NCBI GenBank assembly: GCA_029465975.1
Contig: CM055755.1
Location: 12,460,738 to 12,524,737, forward strand
From: Dallia pectoralis
Lineage: Eukaryota; Chordata; Actinopteri; Esociformes; Umbridae
Direction of reading: 5' to 3'
Length of the DNA stretch: 64,000 nt
Translations under genes and position numbers: made by a program
The notes under the pieces: model-generated
Database searches by the model: none
The model's input: the letters and a program-made list of their open reading frames with translations, nothing else
What the model was told of the DNA's origin: nothing
Shown here: piece by piece, positions 47,216 to 58,497 of the stretch
Position numbering within the stretch: position 1 is the first letter of the stretch
Layout of the letters: every line of letters begins with the position of its first letter

Positions 47216-48519
47216 ACCTCGTCCCCGAGATTGGCCCGGCCCGTGCCGCGTCTCACTCCACGCCCCCTCCTTTCACCGCTCCCAAAGTAGTTCATCTGGG
47301 CCATCTGCAGCTTATTGTCTCTCTTTAACTTTTCTTCCAACTTCCCGTGTTCCTGGCCTCGATAGACTCTTTCGGCGTGCTTTATGTGTGGCCAGACAGT
47401 AGCCATTCTTCCATCGTCCAGTGAGACACAGTGTGTCCGGACATGACGTTCGATCTCTGGGAGGAGGCCCGCGACGAGTCTCATCTTACACTGTTGTTCC
47501 CAGGCTGAGTCTCCGTCCCCGTCCGGTCTTCTCCCCATCCCGCTGTGCAGCTCAAACTCTCGTTCAAGACGATTTCTGAAGTCTGCAACACTTTCATCTT
47601 TCTTCTGTTTACAGTCTGAAATCTTCTCCCAACGCATCTTCCTTGGAAAATGTGCAATCACTCGTTCACACAATTTCGTGACTGCCTCTTGATAAACCGA
47701 ATCTCCCCGGCTGTCGTAGGTTCTGGGAGGCATGTCAGCTGGCCAGTCGCCTTTTACACGGCCCCACCTTAGCAGTAAATTTCGCATCATTAGCATTTCG
47801 ATCTCAGCCATGTTTGGCTTGTACTGGTCAATTATCTGGCGGAAAACTCTGGTGAATTCTTCACCACCGTCTTGCTCTGGGTCTGGTAGGGAAGCGGCCA
47901 CGTCTCTCAGATCTGCCGGTGACCATGGACGGTACACAAGGATGGTAGCTGGATTGTCGTATTCACCTCCAGCCATTGGGTTAGCAACTTCCACCATCGG
48001 AAGCTGTTTGGCCGGTAACCCCTCTAGCAGGGTCTTTCGTTTCGAACTTCTTGTCCCGCTCGAAACTGGGGAAGACGGTCTCGGCATGTCTTCCTCCAGG
48101 GCAGCACTCGCTTCCTCCAGAGCAGCCCGCGCGAGATGGTAGGGCGGGGGACGACAGGACAGAGCATCCAGATCGTCGTCAAGCCTGGTAACAGATGCTA
48201 AGACACACTGATTAGTAGTCGCTTTGTTCTTCTGCCTCTCTCTAAGCGACGTCTCCTCTTTCCATATACTAAACGCCTTCCAATCTACTTTGCGTTTACC
48301 TGATTGCATTTTTTTTATTTTACCTTCCTCATAATCCTGTAGTTTGCTCTGTAACTCGCTTATTTGGCGAGGGCTGAAACTCCCATTATCTGGAAATCCT
48401 AATTTTGACCATAAATCTAACTGGTTGCAGGTCCAATCATCATATTTATCAATCATTATTTTTGCGGGACCCTCCTTTGGGCGAGCAACCGCATTGGATT
48501 TACTATAAGACTTTCCCAT
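47197..48519 (-). CDS. gag: Retroviral Gag, matrix to capsid (frame broken before nucleocapsid)
   Basis: A 440-codon frame from an ATG in a strong Kozak context (CACCATGG). Residue 2 is glycine (MGKSYSKS), as needed for myristoylation and membrane targeting. PPPY at residues 124-127 is the late-budding motif that recruits NEDD4-type ligases. The capsid begins around residue 175; RPWSPADL (197-204) and the conserved patch around DESVADF...FELHSG (308-327) fit a gammaretroviral p30-like capsid. A charged, coiled-coil-like stretch follows (about 380-405), then an RG-rich tail. The frame ends at residue 440 before any zinc knuckle; the knuckle lies immediately downstream in another frame, so the nucleocapsid is cut off by an indel in or near the C-run around 47200. 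The leader is about 660 bp upstream. Confidence 0.9.
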   Translation of the reverse strand: MGKSYSKSNAVARPKEGPAKIMIDKYDDWTCNQLDLWSKLGFPDNGSFSPRQISELQSKLQDYEEGKIKKMQSGKRKVDWKAFSIWKEETSLRERQKNKATTNQCVLASVTRLDDDLDALSCRPPPYHLARAALEEASAALEEDMPRPSSPVSSGTRSSKRKTLLEGLPAKQLPMVEVANPMAGGEYDNPATILVYRPWSPADLRDVAASLPDPEQDGGEEFTRVFRQIIDQYKPNMAEIEMLMMRNLLLRWGRVKGDWPADMPPRTYDSRGDSVYQEAVTKLCERVIAHFPRKMRWEKISDCKQKKDESVADFRNRLEREFELHSGMGRRPDGDGDSAWEQQCKMRLVAGLLPEIERHVRTHCVSLDDGRMATVWPHIKHAERVYRGQEHGKLEEKLKRDNKLQMAQMNYFGSGERRGRGVRRGTGRANLGDEVTPTNP

Positions 48520-48567
48520 GGTGAAGGAAAATTAAAATCTTGAAAATAAATTTCGGTAAAAATAAAT

Positions 48568-49001
48568 GATCTTGTCCAACAAGATCTGTAACTAAGCGCA
48601 GCGTAAATTAATTACTACCACCTGGTGGTGCCTATAAAAATAGGATTTAAATCTCTCAGATCAAGAAAAGAGAACGATCTGTCCAACAGAATCTGTAATT
48701 AATGAACGCAACCACCTAGTACCTATCGCGAATAGGTTTTGTCTTGTCTCAATCAATCAGCCCAGCGCTGTTTGACAAACTCGTCAGTTTCCTAGTGAGA
48801 CCGGTCTCCAAGACCCTTGAGAAATCCACCCAGTAGATTTGGTGACCTGTAGAACAGATCAAAAATTAATAATGACCTGCCTAGCAGATCTGTAATTAAC
48901 ACGTTTATATTATGCCAATTACAACCACCTAGTGGATTTTGTGATCTATAGAATGAGATCAAATTTTACCCAGTAAATTGCCGTGATCTTTGGAACAGAT
49001 C
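48568..49001 (-). promoter_or_regulatory. Leader with tandem hairpins (probable packaging/dimerisation region)
   Basis: Between primer site and gag the leader holds a series of short inverted repeats. There are six of one shape, GAYCT...AGATC, at 48568-48586 (perfect 8-bp arms around CCA), 48676-48693, 48844-48860, 48874-48890, 48943-48960 and 48985-49001. Interspersed are ACCACCTGGTGGT (48617-48629), CCTAT/ATAGG (48631-48644), ACCTAT/ATAGGT (48721-48737), the perfect palindrome GAGACCGGTCTC (48797-48808) and CCACCTAGTGG (48925-48935). In retroviruses this position carries the RNA packaging and dimer-linkage signals; that role here is inferred. Confidence 0.6.
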
Positions 49002-49182
49002 AAATTATGGGCCTAGCCCTTTTAATCTATCAACTGTATACAAACTGTACACGTTCTTACCGTCTGAAATTCAGTATGTATTTGGTCCTTTTAGGTTCAA
49101 AATTCTGTCCTGAATCACTTATCCTCCTTCAAAGATGGTCCTGGAAGTGGCCTTCTTTGGAGAAAATATGGATTATTTAAGA

Positions 49183-49200
49183 ACGACGGACGAGCCCCCA
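49183..49200 (-). promoter_or_regulatory. Primer-binding site, tRNA-Pro type
   Basis: On the minus strand the 5' LTR ends CA, then CT, then TGGGGGCTCGTCCG. These 14 bases match the proline-tRNA primer site used by murine-leukaemia-type viruses. The last four of the usual 18 positions (TCGT here) do not match. Confidence 0.85.
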
Positions 49201-49202
49201 AG

Positions 49203-49906
49203 TGTTATGGAATTATTTCTAATACCACGTAATTAATGTTACTATACCTTTATCTCTAAAATAACATTAAGCAAATACACACTGAAACCAGACTCGAAAT
49301 AAGAACAGACAAGAGTATCTCTCAAGTTAACTCTAACAGTTTAATTGATAGATGAGGAAAAACCTTTACACATACACAAACGGCAACTTATGCAGTGACA
49401 GGCAAAATATTCCTAACTAAAGAGAAAAACAGACTCATATTTATATGGGTTGGTTTACGCATACGCTTTCACACGAACATGAACATTAATAATGAGAAAC
49501 AGACGAAGCCTTCTAGAAGATCCCATCAAACCTATAGGATAAATTGTAAATGACCTATAGGCTTGACATAAGAATCCGAGGTCACTGCCCTCAAGCAAAG
49601 GGAGCCTGATAGATCCGCATCCATGATGAATCACAGATGCGGTGAACAAAGACTCGGGCATTTCCTTTTGACAGTCCATCACAAACAGGTAATCGAGACA
49701 TCTGTTTCTAGCATTGGGCCCCTCCACCAGCGTAAAGATAACATTCCAGTTCTCCTAAGTAAAACACTAGATTCTCAGGGTCTCGTGTTTCCCGTTCTTA
49801 ACTTTTGGGCCCTCTTAATGATATCCATACGTATATCGCATACGACTATACGTTTAACCTCACTATTTCTGAACTCCTAAATCCTAAATCTATATTTTCC
49901 ACAACA
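49203..49906 (-). repeat. 5' LTR of the endogenous retrovirus
   Basis: 704-bp LTR, the promoter-bearing copy for the minus-strand provirus. On the minus strand it opens TGTTGTGG and closes CCATAACA. A TATA box (TATAAATA, 49438-49445) and a downstream ATTAAA poly(A) hexamer (49340-49345) give a provisional U3 of about 490 bp, an R of about 90 bp and a U5 of about 120 bp. It differs from the 3' LTR at two sites (49250 T versus 40016 C; 49422 G versus 40188 A, plus-strand letters). Confidence 0.95.
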
Positions 49907-49910
49907 GTTT
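49907..49910. other. Target-site duplication, right copy
   Basis: GTTT following the terminal CA of the right LTR, the partner of 39965-39968. Intact duplications show that the two LTRs belong to one insertion and have not recombined with another element. Confidence 0.85.
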
Positions 49911-51502
49911 ACGAGCAGCAATCTAGCTGAGGACATTCAGTTTATGAAAATCTGATGAATCAAATGAAGGCCTGGATCAAATACAAAACAGATCAAATAC
50001 AACGTATGACCAAAGCAAAATAAACAGTCAAAGGGAACAAAACCATGCTAATGCCAATACAAATAGTATTTGAGGCCTTCCGTCATAAATTACAAGCTAT
50101 GAAAAGAGCTGTTATTTTAATTTCACCTTAAAACTCAGAGTGGGCTCTACACTTCACCACAGTACTGACAAAAAACATCAGTTAAAATTATTTTCTGTGG
50201 CAATAATTTAACTCTCAGAGTGATATCAGATGAAAAAATGCATCTCACTTGGATGAATAACTACAAAAGTGTGTCTGTAATGAATTCGACACAATCATGG
50301 TCTATTTGGTTTGCACGTTCGGTTTGCACGTTCGGTTTACACGTTCCTTTTACACGTTCCTTTTACACGTTCCTTTTACATGTTCCTTTAACACATTCGT
50401 TTTACACGTTCCTTTAACACATTCCTTTAACACATTCCTTTTACACATTCGTTTTACACTGTTAACAGGGATCTGCCTGTTCTCTGTCAGATAAGGTCAT
50501 GTTAAATAACAGCACAACAGCGATCTGATTGGGCTCCTGCCGCCCCTCTCCATTACTTCTGCTCACTTCCTCCATCGCCCAGCTATCTCCATCTCCCTCT
50601 TTTCCCCATCTCTCTCATCTCTTCCTCCATCCATCTCTCCACTCCTTTATTAATCTCTCTATCCCTCTATATCCCATCTCCTTTTCTCGTGTACACTCTC
50701 TCTCGTATCTCACTCTCTTCCTATATCAACCATGTCTTCCTCTATTCATCTTCAACATCCCACTGCATCCACCTCTTTCTCACTCAATCTCTCTCCGTGC
50801 TCAGCTGTCACATTTCTCCACCTCTCCCTTCTTTTCCCGTCCGTTTTCCCCCCTCAGAGCCCAACCATTAACCCGGGCCAAAGCCCCCTCTCCTTTCTGG
50901 ATTACTTCTCTGCTCAACGACATAAAGAGAGTATGATACGAGTGCCACGGTCGATGTGTACTATCGGGATGAGTCATTTCATTGGGTTTGCGCAGGTTCT
51001 CAGGCATGGCTGTTTCCTATACAATGTTTCCATATAGACTTAAGAGCTTTGAGTCATTGAGTAAAGCCCCTCTGACCTCTACAGAGACATTCAGTATGTT
51101 CATCATCTCTATGGTATGAATATGAGATGCTCTGTGATTGACATTCACTCTTTACACCAACAGACTCCACACAATATGTCTCCCACCAAACCCCCTGCTG
51201 GCCCAGAGGTGCTACACATGGGATTATTTGGGAATTCTGTCATTGTTATTGTTGAAAATGTCCAGAACAGATGTGTTGTAATGGTGGAACGATGGCATTT
51301 CACAGTATCACTTACTCACCATGGTTGGGAATAGCTGTGATATGAGCGTAATTATATTCCGTGTTACCAACTAAATTGCTGTGAAATGTATTTTATAAAA
51401 GCAAAACTATCGTTTTTATTGCTATTAAGAATTGGTGGACATGGGAGAATGGGGGAGAATGTCTGTGTACAAAATGTCAAGTGAGAGGGAAGATATTATT
51501 TG
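49911..51502. other. Intronic spacer right of the provirus
   Basis: AT-rich, with the 13-bp array at 50325 and a pyrimidine-rich tract at 50560-50860. No gene was recognised. Confidence 0.5.
50325..50455. repeat. 13-bp minisatellite, ~10 copies
   Basis: Unit ACACGTTCCTTTT with ACACATTC variants. Confidence 0.9.
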
Positions 51503-51565
51503 AATGTAATACAAAGAGACACAGAGAAAGAGACACAGAGAAAGAGACACAGAGAAAGAGACACA
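51503..51565. repeat. 14-bp tandem repeat, ~4 copies
   Basis: Unit AGACACAGAGAAAG; it leads directly into the 29-bp array at 51570. Confidence 0.88.
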
Positions 51566-51569
51566 GACA

Positions 51570-52882
51570 TAACACAAAAATACAGAATATAACTGCATAG
51601 ACACAGAAATACAGATTATAACTGCATAGACACAGAAATACAGAATATAACTGCATAGACACAGCAATACAGAATATAACTGCATAGACACATAAATACA
51701 GAATATAACTGCATAGACACAGATATACAGAATATAACTGCATACACACATAAATACAGATTATAACTGCATAGACACATAAATACAGAATATAACTGCA
51801 TAGACACATAAATACAGAATATAACTGCATAGACACAGAAATACAGAATATAACTGCATACACACATAAATACAGAATATAACTGCATAGACACATAAAT
51901 ACAGAATATAACTGCATAGACACATAAATACAGAATATAACTGCATAGACACAGAAATACAGAATATAACTGCATAGACACAGAAATACAGAATATAACT
52001 GCATAGACACATAAATACAGAATATAACTGCATACACACAGAAATACAGAATATAACTGCATACACACAGAAATACAGAATATAACTGCATACACACAGA
52101 AATACAGAATATAACTGCATAGACACAGAAATACAGAATATAACTGCATAGACACAGAAATACAGAATATAACTGCATACACACAGAAATACAGATTATA
52201 ACTGCATACACACAGAAATACAGAATATAACTGCATAGAGACAGAAATACAGATTATAACTGCATAGACACAGAAATACAGAATATAACTGCATAGACAC
52301 AGAAATACAGAATATAACCGCATAGACACAGAAATACAGAATATAACTGCATACACACAGAAATACAGAATATAACTGCATAGACACAGATATACAGATT
52401 ATAACTGCATAGACACAGAAATACAGAATATAACTGCATAGACACAGATATACAGATTATAACTGCATAGACACAGAAATACAGAATATAACTGCATAGA
52501 GACAGAAATACAGATTATAACTGCATAGACACATACATATAGAATATAACTGCATAGACACAGAAATACAGATTATAAATGCATAGACACAGAAATACAG
52601 AATATAACTGCATAGACACAGAAATACAGAATATAACTGCATAGACACAGAAATACAGAATATAACTGCATACACACATAAATACAGAATATAACTGCAT
52701 AGACACATAAATACAGAATATAACTGCATAGACACAGAAATACAGAATATAACTGCATAGACACAGAAATACAGAATCTAACTGCATAGACACAGAAATA
52801 CAGAATATAACTGCATACACACATAAATACAGAATATAACTGCATACACACAGAAATACAGAATATAACTGCATAGACACAG
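51570..52882. repeat. 29-bp AT-rich minisatellite, ~45 copies
   Basis: Unit begins ACACAGAAATACAGAATATA and ends ACTGCATAG. Variants (ACACATAAAT, GATTATAAC, CATACACAC) are intermixed. The period is not a multiple of three, so the minus strand gives several overlapping Cys/Tyr/Val repeat frames. Confidence 0.97.
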
Positions 52883-53663
52883 TGTGTATAAATCTGATGC
52901 AACAGTACTTAAAAATAAAATGGGGAGCAGATCCTCTTTTGTTCTGCATAAATACCAATTAACTAATTCATTCTAGCATACAAATGACATGAAATGAGGA
53001 CACGGCAGATTGCTTATCCAGCTTGGTGCTGAGCAGTGTCAATCCAGTGACAACAAGGGGGTGTTTTGGGACAGTTCTCTGCTTAACACCTTCATCAAAC
53101 TCTATTAAGAGGAAAGAATTATCAAATATTTTTTCTGATAAAAATAAATCACTTAGCCCGCGGACCCAGCATACTTCATTAATTTCTAAATGCCCAAATT
53201 GATAGCACTTTTAAATTCAATATTATGGAGCAGTAGCATTTACAACTAGCCACTTATATATCCATTTAACACTGCCCTTCTCTTTCTATATGTTAAAATT
53301 CAATCAAGACCATCCGTTTACCATTCCACCAGTCTGTTCGTTTTTTTATTCAGCTGCAGTCCGACCAAAGAAACGTGAGATGTCAGAACGTAGAATTCCC
53401 TGCAAGCCTTAAGTGCTGACGCTGGGTTAGAAACGCCAGAGCACTGACATTTCAGAAAGTAGTCCCCGCTGCAAATATTAACAGGGACACAGACCCATCT
53501 AAACCAACAGCCATTGGTCGTTTCCATGGGACCTGGTTCTGTGACAGAACCGAGCGTGCTCAGGGGAATTACCAATATGAGGTCATGGTCCCTCTCAGGT
53601 ATGCAGATCTGTTGCTCCCTCTACGCTGGCCTGACATGTTATTACACTTCATCAGGTGTGTGT

Positions 53664-53726
<63 letters not shown>

Positions 53727-54395
53727 TGTGTCATAATCCTCCGGGCGGGTCTGACTCCGAGCCCTTGCCACGGACGTCCACTCCAGGAAGTGACCTCGCT
53801 AATGAAGGGCGAAAGGCGCTGGAGTTGGGTTCCACGGGGCACACCTTTGTCTGAGCATACTAATTACCTTGGCGACGTGAAGGTCAGAGGGGAGAGAGCG
53901 GCGAAGGAAACTGATAGAAAAACAACAGTTTGTTTAATAGACCAATCTCTGTATCACTCCGAGCTCTGGAGGCTGGCGTGCCAACACATCAAACCGGTTG
54001 ACAGAGCTACAGAAGAACAAGGTTAGAGACCTGCAGAGAATAAGCGGGCGAGCACAACTAGGAACGTACACTAATATGAGATGTAGAAGTGGGGAAGAGA
54101 TTCTATTTCATGCCCAAGTCTTGAAGGGCCATCACTTAAAAAAGAGCGAATCAGTCAAAGATGTGATATGCTTCCTCTGGGGATGACAGGGAAAATGTGT
54201 CAGAGCGGAGATTCAAAGCCGACGGGATCTTTTTGGATTACAAAAAGAACATGTCTGTGGAATCCTCCTTCCAAAGGATCTACATGAGAGCCAGCAGAAC
54301 GGGGGCTTTGTCATCCCGGCAGCAGAGTATCAACCAGCGTCTGTGACAGTGATGGAGGACGGAAGAGAGGGCCAACCTGTCAATCAAAACACATC

Positions 54396-54426
<31 letters not shown>

Positions 54427-56127
54427 CGCGCGCGTCACAGCGATGCCATTTGCCTGCACCCCCCTGGGTTCCTGAATGAGCTATAATACGTATAAATGTA
54501 TTTGCGAATCAGAAGAAAAGCTTGAGCGCTCCATTGTCAGTAAATTACGTACTGTTTATATTCCTCCCCCTGTTATAATAGTTCTCTCTACAAGACTGGC
54601 ACTCACATTGGCTAGGATGTTCAGATGATGTCAAGGACCAGAGGAGATGGGTCTCCTTTAAACGGCACTGAACGATTTGTGCGTTTTGAGTTTGGTTCGG
54701 TTCTAGTTGGTTCAGTTCTACATATAAAAAAAAAAATGTTTTTGATTGTTGGAATTATTTTGGGCGTTATGAAATCACGACATGTGTTGATCTGCGCGGT
54801 GGGTTGTGTTCCCTGATAAACATTTAATTTCTGTTTTGCACACGCTGCATATTGCACTGACGTTTCCCCTCCTGTATTATCAAACACATCTCATATGACT
54901 GCCAGAGCCCCACTAACTAGCTCCTCTACTCCCTGAACACCAATATTTCTGCACTCATTCATCACCCATTCTATTCCATGGACAAGGAGTTGATCGCTGC
55001 AACACAGAAGAATAAAACTAGAGAGCCATTAATAACGCTAGTAACTGACAATTATTGCACCCTCATTTGTGTACATTGATAAAATACCATTTTATATTCC
55101 TTTTTTAAATGTTTCATTATTTTATTCATATCTGCTCAATAGGAGACAGCTAGCCGCCAGACTAACACTTAATGTGATTCGTTTGTGCTCTTAGTTCGCT
55201 GCATTGGAAAGTTGTTGAACGGTAAGGCAGAAATGACAGACAAACATTAAGATATATTTGCTCTTTAATTTAATTACATGGTTTGTCATCTCAATGAAGT
55301 ATGGAAAAAATTAATCTGTAATCAATCATTTTGTGTTTTCTTTACACAGCTATAAACAAACACAGCCAATTTCAGCCATCAGTCGCTCAAAAACCTGTGA
55401 GCATGTTAAAAAATAAATATCAATTAATATTGCTCTATCAACAATTACTGTAATTCAGTGAGCATTTTACATGTGAAGAATATCTGAAACCCTCCTGCAG
55501 GCTGCACAAATCTGCATTATAATAAAAACAAAGATCAAACAGCAAATGGGGCAAGTATTTATTACAATCTCTTTTTTAAGATTAAGACTTACTTTTATGT
55601 ATTGATCGTATTTCAGACGCTCTAGCGGGTGTTATACATTGAGCCTTAAGGGTTAATAAAAATCATAGTTTCCCAGAGGAAACGCTGTTCACATTCCCAG
55701 AGGAAAGACGGCACTCAGTACGTAACCATTACCAGGTTGCCTTTGAGAGTGCTTTTCATCTTAAGGGACTTACGGGCAAATCAAAACACAATAAAAAAAA
55801 CATGATTGTGTACAGGAAAGTAAACACACCATAACACAGGACTGACCACCTAACAGCCGTACAGATGCAAACGGTACAGATCGTTATGTAACTATACGAA
55901 AGGTTTCCGACGCGTGATTCTCACAACTGGCTTTGACAGACTCCTTGAGGCAGTGAGTGTGAGAGCAAGCTCTCTTCAAGCCCCGATGCCCTCTACTCTG
56001 CCCATTGATTTTTCTGTCTCGGCGCTTGTTTCCCCAACGTGTTCCCCGTGTTGCCTATGGAGACGTGTCAGGGCAAATCCTACCCTACAGTACCAGTCTG
56101 CCGGAAACACCACAAACAGTCTATGCC
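52883..56127. other. Intronic spacer, candidate conserved block near 55.0-55.6 kb
   Basis: Apart from the GT run at 53656 and a shorter one at about 54402-54434, the DNA is unrepetitive. At 55080-55600 it is strongly AT-rich with homeobox-type ATTA cores. No exon was seen. Confidence 0.45.
53656..53730. repeat. (GT)n microsatellite
   Basis: A nearly pure GT run of about 70 bp, bounded by GTGTGGTGTG on each side. Confidence 0.95.
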
Positions 56128-56383
56128 ACCTAGGTACCAGGCTGTAGGTACCAGGCTGTAGGTACCAGGCTGTAGGTACCAGGCTGTAGGTACCAGGCTG
56201 TAGGTACCAGGCTGTAGGTACCAGGCTGTAGGTACCAGGCTGTAGGTACCAGGCTGTAGGTACCAGGCTGTAGGTACCAGGCTGTAGGTACCAGGCTGTA
56301 GGTACCAGGCTGTAGGTACCAGGCTGTAGGTACCAGGCTGTAGGTACCAGGCTGTAGGTATCAGGCTGTAGGTACCAGGCTGT
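56128..56383. repeat. 14-bp minisatellite, ~18 copies
   Basis: Unit TAGGTACCAGGCTG, practically invariant; each copy holds a GGTACC palindrome. Confidence 0.97.
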
Positions 56384-57561
56384 CATCGTCAGGGGCCGAT
56401 GCAATAGCGGATACCCATCAGGAATCCTATTTCAGTCACGAGTGAAATATGACGGAATATATGTATTTAGGACAGCAGACAATCTTCACAGAAAAAAAAA
56501 CCTTCTGGGAAGCAGCTTTTTCTTCTCCTTTTTTAATAGACATTCCCAGGACACAACACAACATGACAGACTAGTGTCCATATATGATCCGTATCAGTGA
56601 CAGAAGTGTGGGGAGGGGATTCCTGGACAAATAAACAAAAATAAAATCTAAAATGCAAGCGTCAGCCGTATGTAAATAAAAGTAAATCAATAAGAAAGCA
56701 CCGAGCTATAATAAGTGGTAGCCTCATTAAAAACCCAAAAGAGGGCTGAAGCATGATGGCAGAGGACAATGTCTGCTCGGCATTATCTACTAGGTGAGTT
56801 TCACCTGGGAAGCAGGCAGCCAGCCAGGCAGGCAGGCAGGCAGGCAGGCAGCAGCACTGTACATAGACGCACCAGCTCATTGTGTGGCCGGGGTGTATTC
56901 TGCCCCTCTCAGCAAAAAATCAAGACAATGCAGCCGTAAAATAATCTGTTTGAATGCCTGAGAGAGAGAGAAAACTAAAGGCCTTGAAGGGCCTGACTGT
57001 TCTGTGTTAGCCTCACAGCTCGCCCGGCTAAATGCATCGTTAGCGCTCCTTGAAGACAGTGTTGGGGTTTGGGGCCAGACGTGAGGTGCACTGTAGCCGT
57101 CTTCATAACGGGCCCCAATATTGGATTAGAGGCCAAGGTGAAGGTGCGTCCAACCGGCGTCCCCTCCCGTTCTGCTCCAGTAGAGCGAGCTAAGGTAATG
57201 CTAGGAGTGAGGTGGTTGGCGCACCTCCCAGGATTAAGTGCTTTCCAATGCCTGACACCGCCTTAAAATAACCAGGCAGGCAGCCGCAACACAACTCTAT
57301 GGAGCTCGGAGGCTCAGTTCTATCCGAGGTACTGTTGCACTCAACTGACACATGAGAGCGGCTATTAGCCCGGAATTCCAGTTAGAGCCAAGCCTGACCA
57401 TTAGCTTTGGTGTTCAGGAAACATCAGGAAAAGATCATCGGTGATAACTCATGATGACATGCAGGTATAAACCCACTGAGACGCAGCTACACTGAGACGC
57501 TGCTTAAACAAATGGATATTTGGTGTGGGAGCTCTGAGGTCAATGCCTGGATCAACATACC
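56384..57561. other. Intronic spacer
   Basis: A CAGG-rich run at 56820-56855 (CAGGCAGGCAGG) is the only repeat. Nothing else was recognised. Confidence 0.5.
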
Positions 57562-57640
57562 GCTAGTCACCGCCAGTCACCGCCAGTCACCGCCAGTCAC
57601 CGCCAGTCACCGCCAGTCACCGCCAGTCACCGCCAGTCAA
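57562..57640. repeat. 10-bp minisatellite, 8 copies
   Basis: Unit ACCGCCAGTC, exact apart from the first copy (CTAGTC). Confidence 0.93.
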
Positions 57641-57708
57641 CCTTAGTGTTAGAGGCTAACTGGTTGGTTCTGATGATCTGTCAGCCATAACCAGGTTATT
57701 CTGAGCGG

Positions 57709-58443
57709 CACCACTGTACTGCCTGTTTACCGTATGAATCCACTGTACTGCCTGTTTACCATATGAATCCACTGTACTGCCCGTTTACCGTATGAATCCA
57801 CTGTACTGCCTGTTTACCGTATGAATCCACTGTACTGCCTGTTTACCGTATGAATCCACTGTACTGCCTGTTTACCGTATGAATCCACTGTACTGCCTGT
57901 TTACCGTATGAATCCACTGTACTGCCCTGTTTACCATATGAATCCACTGTACTGCCTGTTTACCGTATGAATCCACTGTACTGCCTGTTTACTGCCCGTT
58001 TACCGTATGAATCCACTGTACTGCCCGTTTACCGTATGAATCCACTGTACTGCCCGTTTACCATATGAATCCACTGTACTGCCCGTTTACCATATGAATC
58101 CACTGTACTGCCCGTTTACCATATGAATCCACTGTACTGCCCGTTTACCATATGAATCCACTGTACTGCCCGTTTACCATATGAATCCTGTACTGCCTGT
58201 TTACTGAATCCACTGTACTGCCTGTATCCACTGCCCACCTGTACTGCCCGTTTACCATATGAATCCACTGTACTGCCCGTTTACCATATGAATCCACTGT
58301 ACTGCCCGTTTACCATATGAATCCACTGTACTGCCCGTTTACCATATGAATCCACTGTACTGCCTGTTTACCATATGAATCCACTGTACTGCCTGTTTAC
58401 CATATGAATCCACTGTACTGCCTGTTTACCATATGAATCCACT
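57709..58443. repeat. 29-bp minisatellite, ~25 copies (unrelated to the 51.6-kb array)
   Basis: Unit begins TGAATCCACTGTACTGCCTG and ends TTTACCGTA. CCTG/CCCG and CCGTA/CCATA variants form left and right blocks. A disrupted stretch lies at about 58185-58250. Confidence 0.96.
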
Positions 58444-58497
58444 GTTCTTCAAAGACAAAGGATCAACTGATCAGACCAGACTGACATGTTATCACAC

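Larger units (their letters stand above)
39969..49906 (-). mobile_element. Full-length class I endogenous retrovirus (gamma/epsilon-like)
   Basis: A complete provirus of 9938 bp in the minus orientation: 5' LTR (49203-49906), tRNA-Pro-type primer site, hairpin-rich leader, gag, pro, pol, env, 3' LTR (39969-40672). The LTRs are 704 bp each, start TG, end CA and are flanked by GTTT on both sides. The gene order, PPPY late motif, single CCHC knuckle, in-frame stop between gag and pro, and CX6CC envelope place it with gamma/epsilon-type retroviruses. Coding frames are interrupted at about ten places: near 47200, 46810, 45705, 44957, 44640, 44070, 43670, 42225, 41950 and 41870. It sits in the upstream intron of the msi2 exon, in the same transcriptional sense, about 13 kb from the exon. 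Confidence 0.96.

Noticed and set aside
51477..52958. Overlapping Cys/Tyr/Val-rich minus-strand frames that look like membrane proteins
   Set aside because: Hydrophobic only because of the 29-bp repeat; the same peptide recurs in several frames.
53850..53890. Preceding msi2 exon at an ACCTTGG (minus-strand CCAAGGT) site
   Set aside because: The minus-strand codons before it do not give the Pro/Arg-rich peptide expected before RRM2.
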